A DNA stretch of 40,572 nt. Source: JADHUC01 sp964617665. Its GTDB lineage: Bacteria > Planctomycetota > Planctomycetia > Pirellulales > Pirellulaceae. This document shows, in pieces, positions 39,189 through 40,572 of the stretch. Numbering within the stretch: position 1 is the first letter of the stretch; each line of letters begins with the position of its first letter. Position numbers and translations under genes: made by a program. The stretch lies in assembly GCA_964617665.1 (NCBI GenBank), contig CAZUAH010000066.1:1-40572 (forward strand), written 5' to 3'. Below the pieces are notes generated by a model, which was not told the origin of the DNA, searched no databases, and was given only the letters and a program-made list of their open reading frames with translations.

Positions 39189-40572
39189 CCTGCAACTTCC
39201 CGTGATTTCAGGAAAAAGTAACCAAGAACGGATAACACCAGAACGAAAGCAGCCGCGGTCAAGCACTGTTGTGCCATGAGATTGGCGTCGATGTTGAACC
39301 CGTCGGAAACAAAACGCGACGTGTTGAACGAACGAAAATCGGGAAGCACATTGGCAGCCACCCACATCAAGAACATCAGCACTCGGTCGACTGCCATAAC
39401 CAACCAGTCGACCACGGGGTTGATGTCCAATTCGATCGATACATTCTTCTGCGTGAGCATGCGAATGAAGGATTCAACCGGCCCTCCTCCGACCTGCTCG
39501 CCGGTTGCCACGTCCATAATGAACTCGCTAAACAATCCTGTGATGTACACGACGAACGTCGAGAACATCGCAACCGCACCGCTCAGGAACGTGCTCAGCG
39601 TCACTCCAAAGCACATGACTATGACCATCTGTAGCCAGATGCCGATATGAGCTTTGACGAAATTCCAGAAAAACGAGCCCTCTTTTGCCCTCACATATAC
39701 GTCAGGCCCAGCCATTCCGAAATACTGGGAGCTCTCCAGGCACTGGACCCAGATCTCGACATTGCCTTGCTCGTCCACGAGGTCCTTGAACAAATCGCTA
39801 TCGACCACCGTTCCGTCCGGCCTGACGGCTTTCAGTTTTCGTGGAATGCTGTGCGAGTACGTAACGAACTCGGTAGCGGTGAACTGGATTTCCTCGCTCC
39901 TGAGCCCTGTCGTGGGGTTCTTGACCGTGATCGCCCCTAGAATTCCCGAGACAATGTCGCCCTTGTATGTTCGGAAGACGCTAAGGGTCATCTCCAACGG
40001 CAGAGAATCCTGAAACTGATCTTCACTTATGTCCTCAAAAGTCCAGACCGCTGCAGCCAGTGACCCGCCTTCGATATACTTTCGATACTTCCACTCCTTA
40101 CCAACGCTGATGCCCACGCCTTCCCGGCCCGTGCGATCCATGAAGCGGAGTTGTCCGTAGCGAGGCACTCGAGCCACCAGTGCACCCTGGGGCGACCCGA
40201 CCTTGTAGACCGCATCTTCGCCTTCGCCAACCTTCTCGACAAAGTGATAGTGATCCTTCTTGGTATCGGTTTGGCCGAGGCCATCCGCGCCGACGGTGAA
40301 TTCGTGACGATGAAGCGTCTCCCGGCGAAGAGCATCTTCTGGAATAATCGTCTCGCCCTTCCAACCGCCTCCTTCGTCGTCCGCGATCTTCTCGACGTCT
40401 TCCGAGACGACGGTGTGCCGGTGGCTCAATCCACGGCGCACAAACCCGTAGCTGAACACGCACATCAGCACCAACAAAGCGGTGCCGATGACGCAGAAGC
40501 CCAGGATGCGCCCAACCACGATCTCGCCGGCTCGTACCGGTTTGGTGATGACGGTGTAAATCGTCTTGTTCT
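39185..40572 (-). CDS. ABC-2-type transporter permease (N-terminus beyond the window)
   Basis: The frame is open to the last base: before the GTG at 40519 it reads NKTIYTVITKPVRAGEI, which fits the cytoplasmic loop after the first helices of ABC-2 permeases (TKPVRR-type). At least 461 residues are therefore visible and the start lies outside. Helices follow at VGRILGFCVIGTALLVLMCVF, at WLQMVIVMCFGVTLSTF, at AVAMFSTFVVYITGLF, and near the C-terminus (AAAFVLVLSVLGYFFL). A large extracytoplasmic domain of about 230 residues (HRHEFTVGADGLGQT to VYVRAKEG) sits between helices, longer than in simple permeases. An ATPase gene would be expected upstream, outside the window. It overlaps the TPR-like gene by four bases. 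Confidence 0.8.
   Translation of the reverse strand, partial: NKTIYTVITKPVRAGEIVVGRILGFCVIGTALLVLMCVFSYGFVRRGLSHRHTVVSEDVEKIADDEGGGWKGETIIPEDALRRETLHRHEFTVGADGLGQTDTKKDHYHFVEKVGEGEDAVYKVGSPQGALVARVPRYGQLRFMDRTGREGVGISVGKEWKYRKYIEGGSLAAAVWTFEDISEDQFQDSLPLEMTLSVFRTYKGDIVSGILGAITVKNPTTGLRSEEIQFTATEFVTYSHSIPRKLKAVRPDGTVVDSDLFKDLVDEQGNVEIWVQCLESSQYFGMAGPDVYVRAKEGSFFWNFVKAHIGIWLQMVIVMCFGVTLSTFLSGAVAMFSTFVVYITGLFSEFIMDVATGEQVGGGPVESFIRMLTQKNVSIELDINPVVDWLVMAVDRVLMFLMWVAANVLPDFRSFNTSRFVSDGFNIDANLMAQQCLTAAAFVLVLSVLGYFFLKSREVAG

Noticed and set aside
1..40572. tRNA, rRNA, CRISPR array, riboswitch or prophage
   Set aside because: Intergenic intervals were scanned by eye for cloverleaf ends, regular direct repeats and phage genes; none was convincing. 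A covariance-model scan would be the decisive check.

Overview
The window reads as chromosomal DNA from a planctomycete, most likely of the Pirellulales type. The clues are family-level. There are many exported proteins built from carboxypeptidase-regulatory-like, HEAT, EF-hand and TIGR03067-type domains, a DUF1598 protein, DUF1080 and DUF2961 carbohydrate-active proteins, and GC-rich dispersed palindromes of a kind I associate with planctomycete genomes. Genus cannot be fixed from sequence reading alone. Both edges cut genes: a HEAT/carboxypeptidase-regulatory protein on the left and an ABC-2-type permease on the right.

Positions 1-6000 (plus strand) hold the cut HEAT protein, an exported esterase-like protein with its own promoter, and a tight three-gene operon: an ECF sigma factor, a one-pass membrane anti-sigma-like protein and an exported trypsin-fold/PDZ/coiled-coil protein. 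In that last protein all three expected catalytic positions look substituted. The layout recalls sigma-E/RseA/DegS, but with a probable pseudoprotease.

Positions 6000-16744 (minus strand) are a run of exported proteins: a TlpA-like thioredoxin, a large carboxypeptidase-regulatory-repeat protein, a protein with twelve EF-hands, a frameshifted small gene, a HEAT-like protein, a secretin-N-domain repeat protein without a pore domain, and a DUF2961/GH172-type protein. The thioredoxin is in the same reading frame as the carboxypeptidase-regulatory protein and separated from it by a single UGA. A perfect 7-bp hairpin begins 11 nt after that UGA. This is the most interesting site in the window: a split gene, a point mutation, readthrough, or possibly selenocysteine.

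Positions 17000-24300 carry an 834-residue exported protein with a duplicated terminal domain, an (alpha/alpha)-barrel candidate polysaccharide enzyme, a lone ABC-2 permease on the minus strand, and a tandem DUF1080 lipoprotein-like protein. Positions 24283-29940 are a housekeeping block: proC, a small unknown gene, an EF-P paralogue of EfpL/YeiP type, an extremely acidic small protein, and a eukaryotic-like ileS whose start overlaps the acidic gene.

Positions 30000-31000 contain two toxin-antitoxin modules, the first with only a toxin stub left. After a gene-poor stretch the minus strand carries a DUF1598 protein, a multi-pass membrane protein, der, an HlyD-type adaptor overlapping der, and, beyond a large palindromic repeat, a membrane-anchored protein overlapping the cut ABC-2 permease. 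No tRNA, rRNA, CRISPR array, transposase or phage gene was recognised. All family assignments come from reading motifs; no database search was run.
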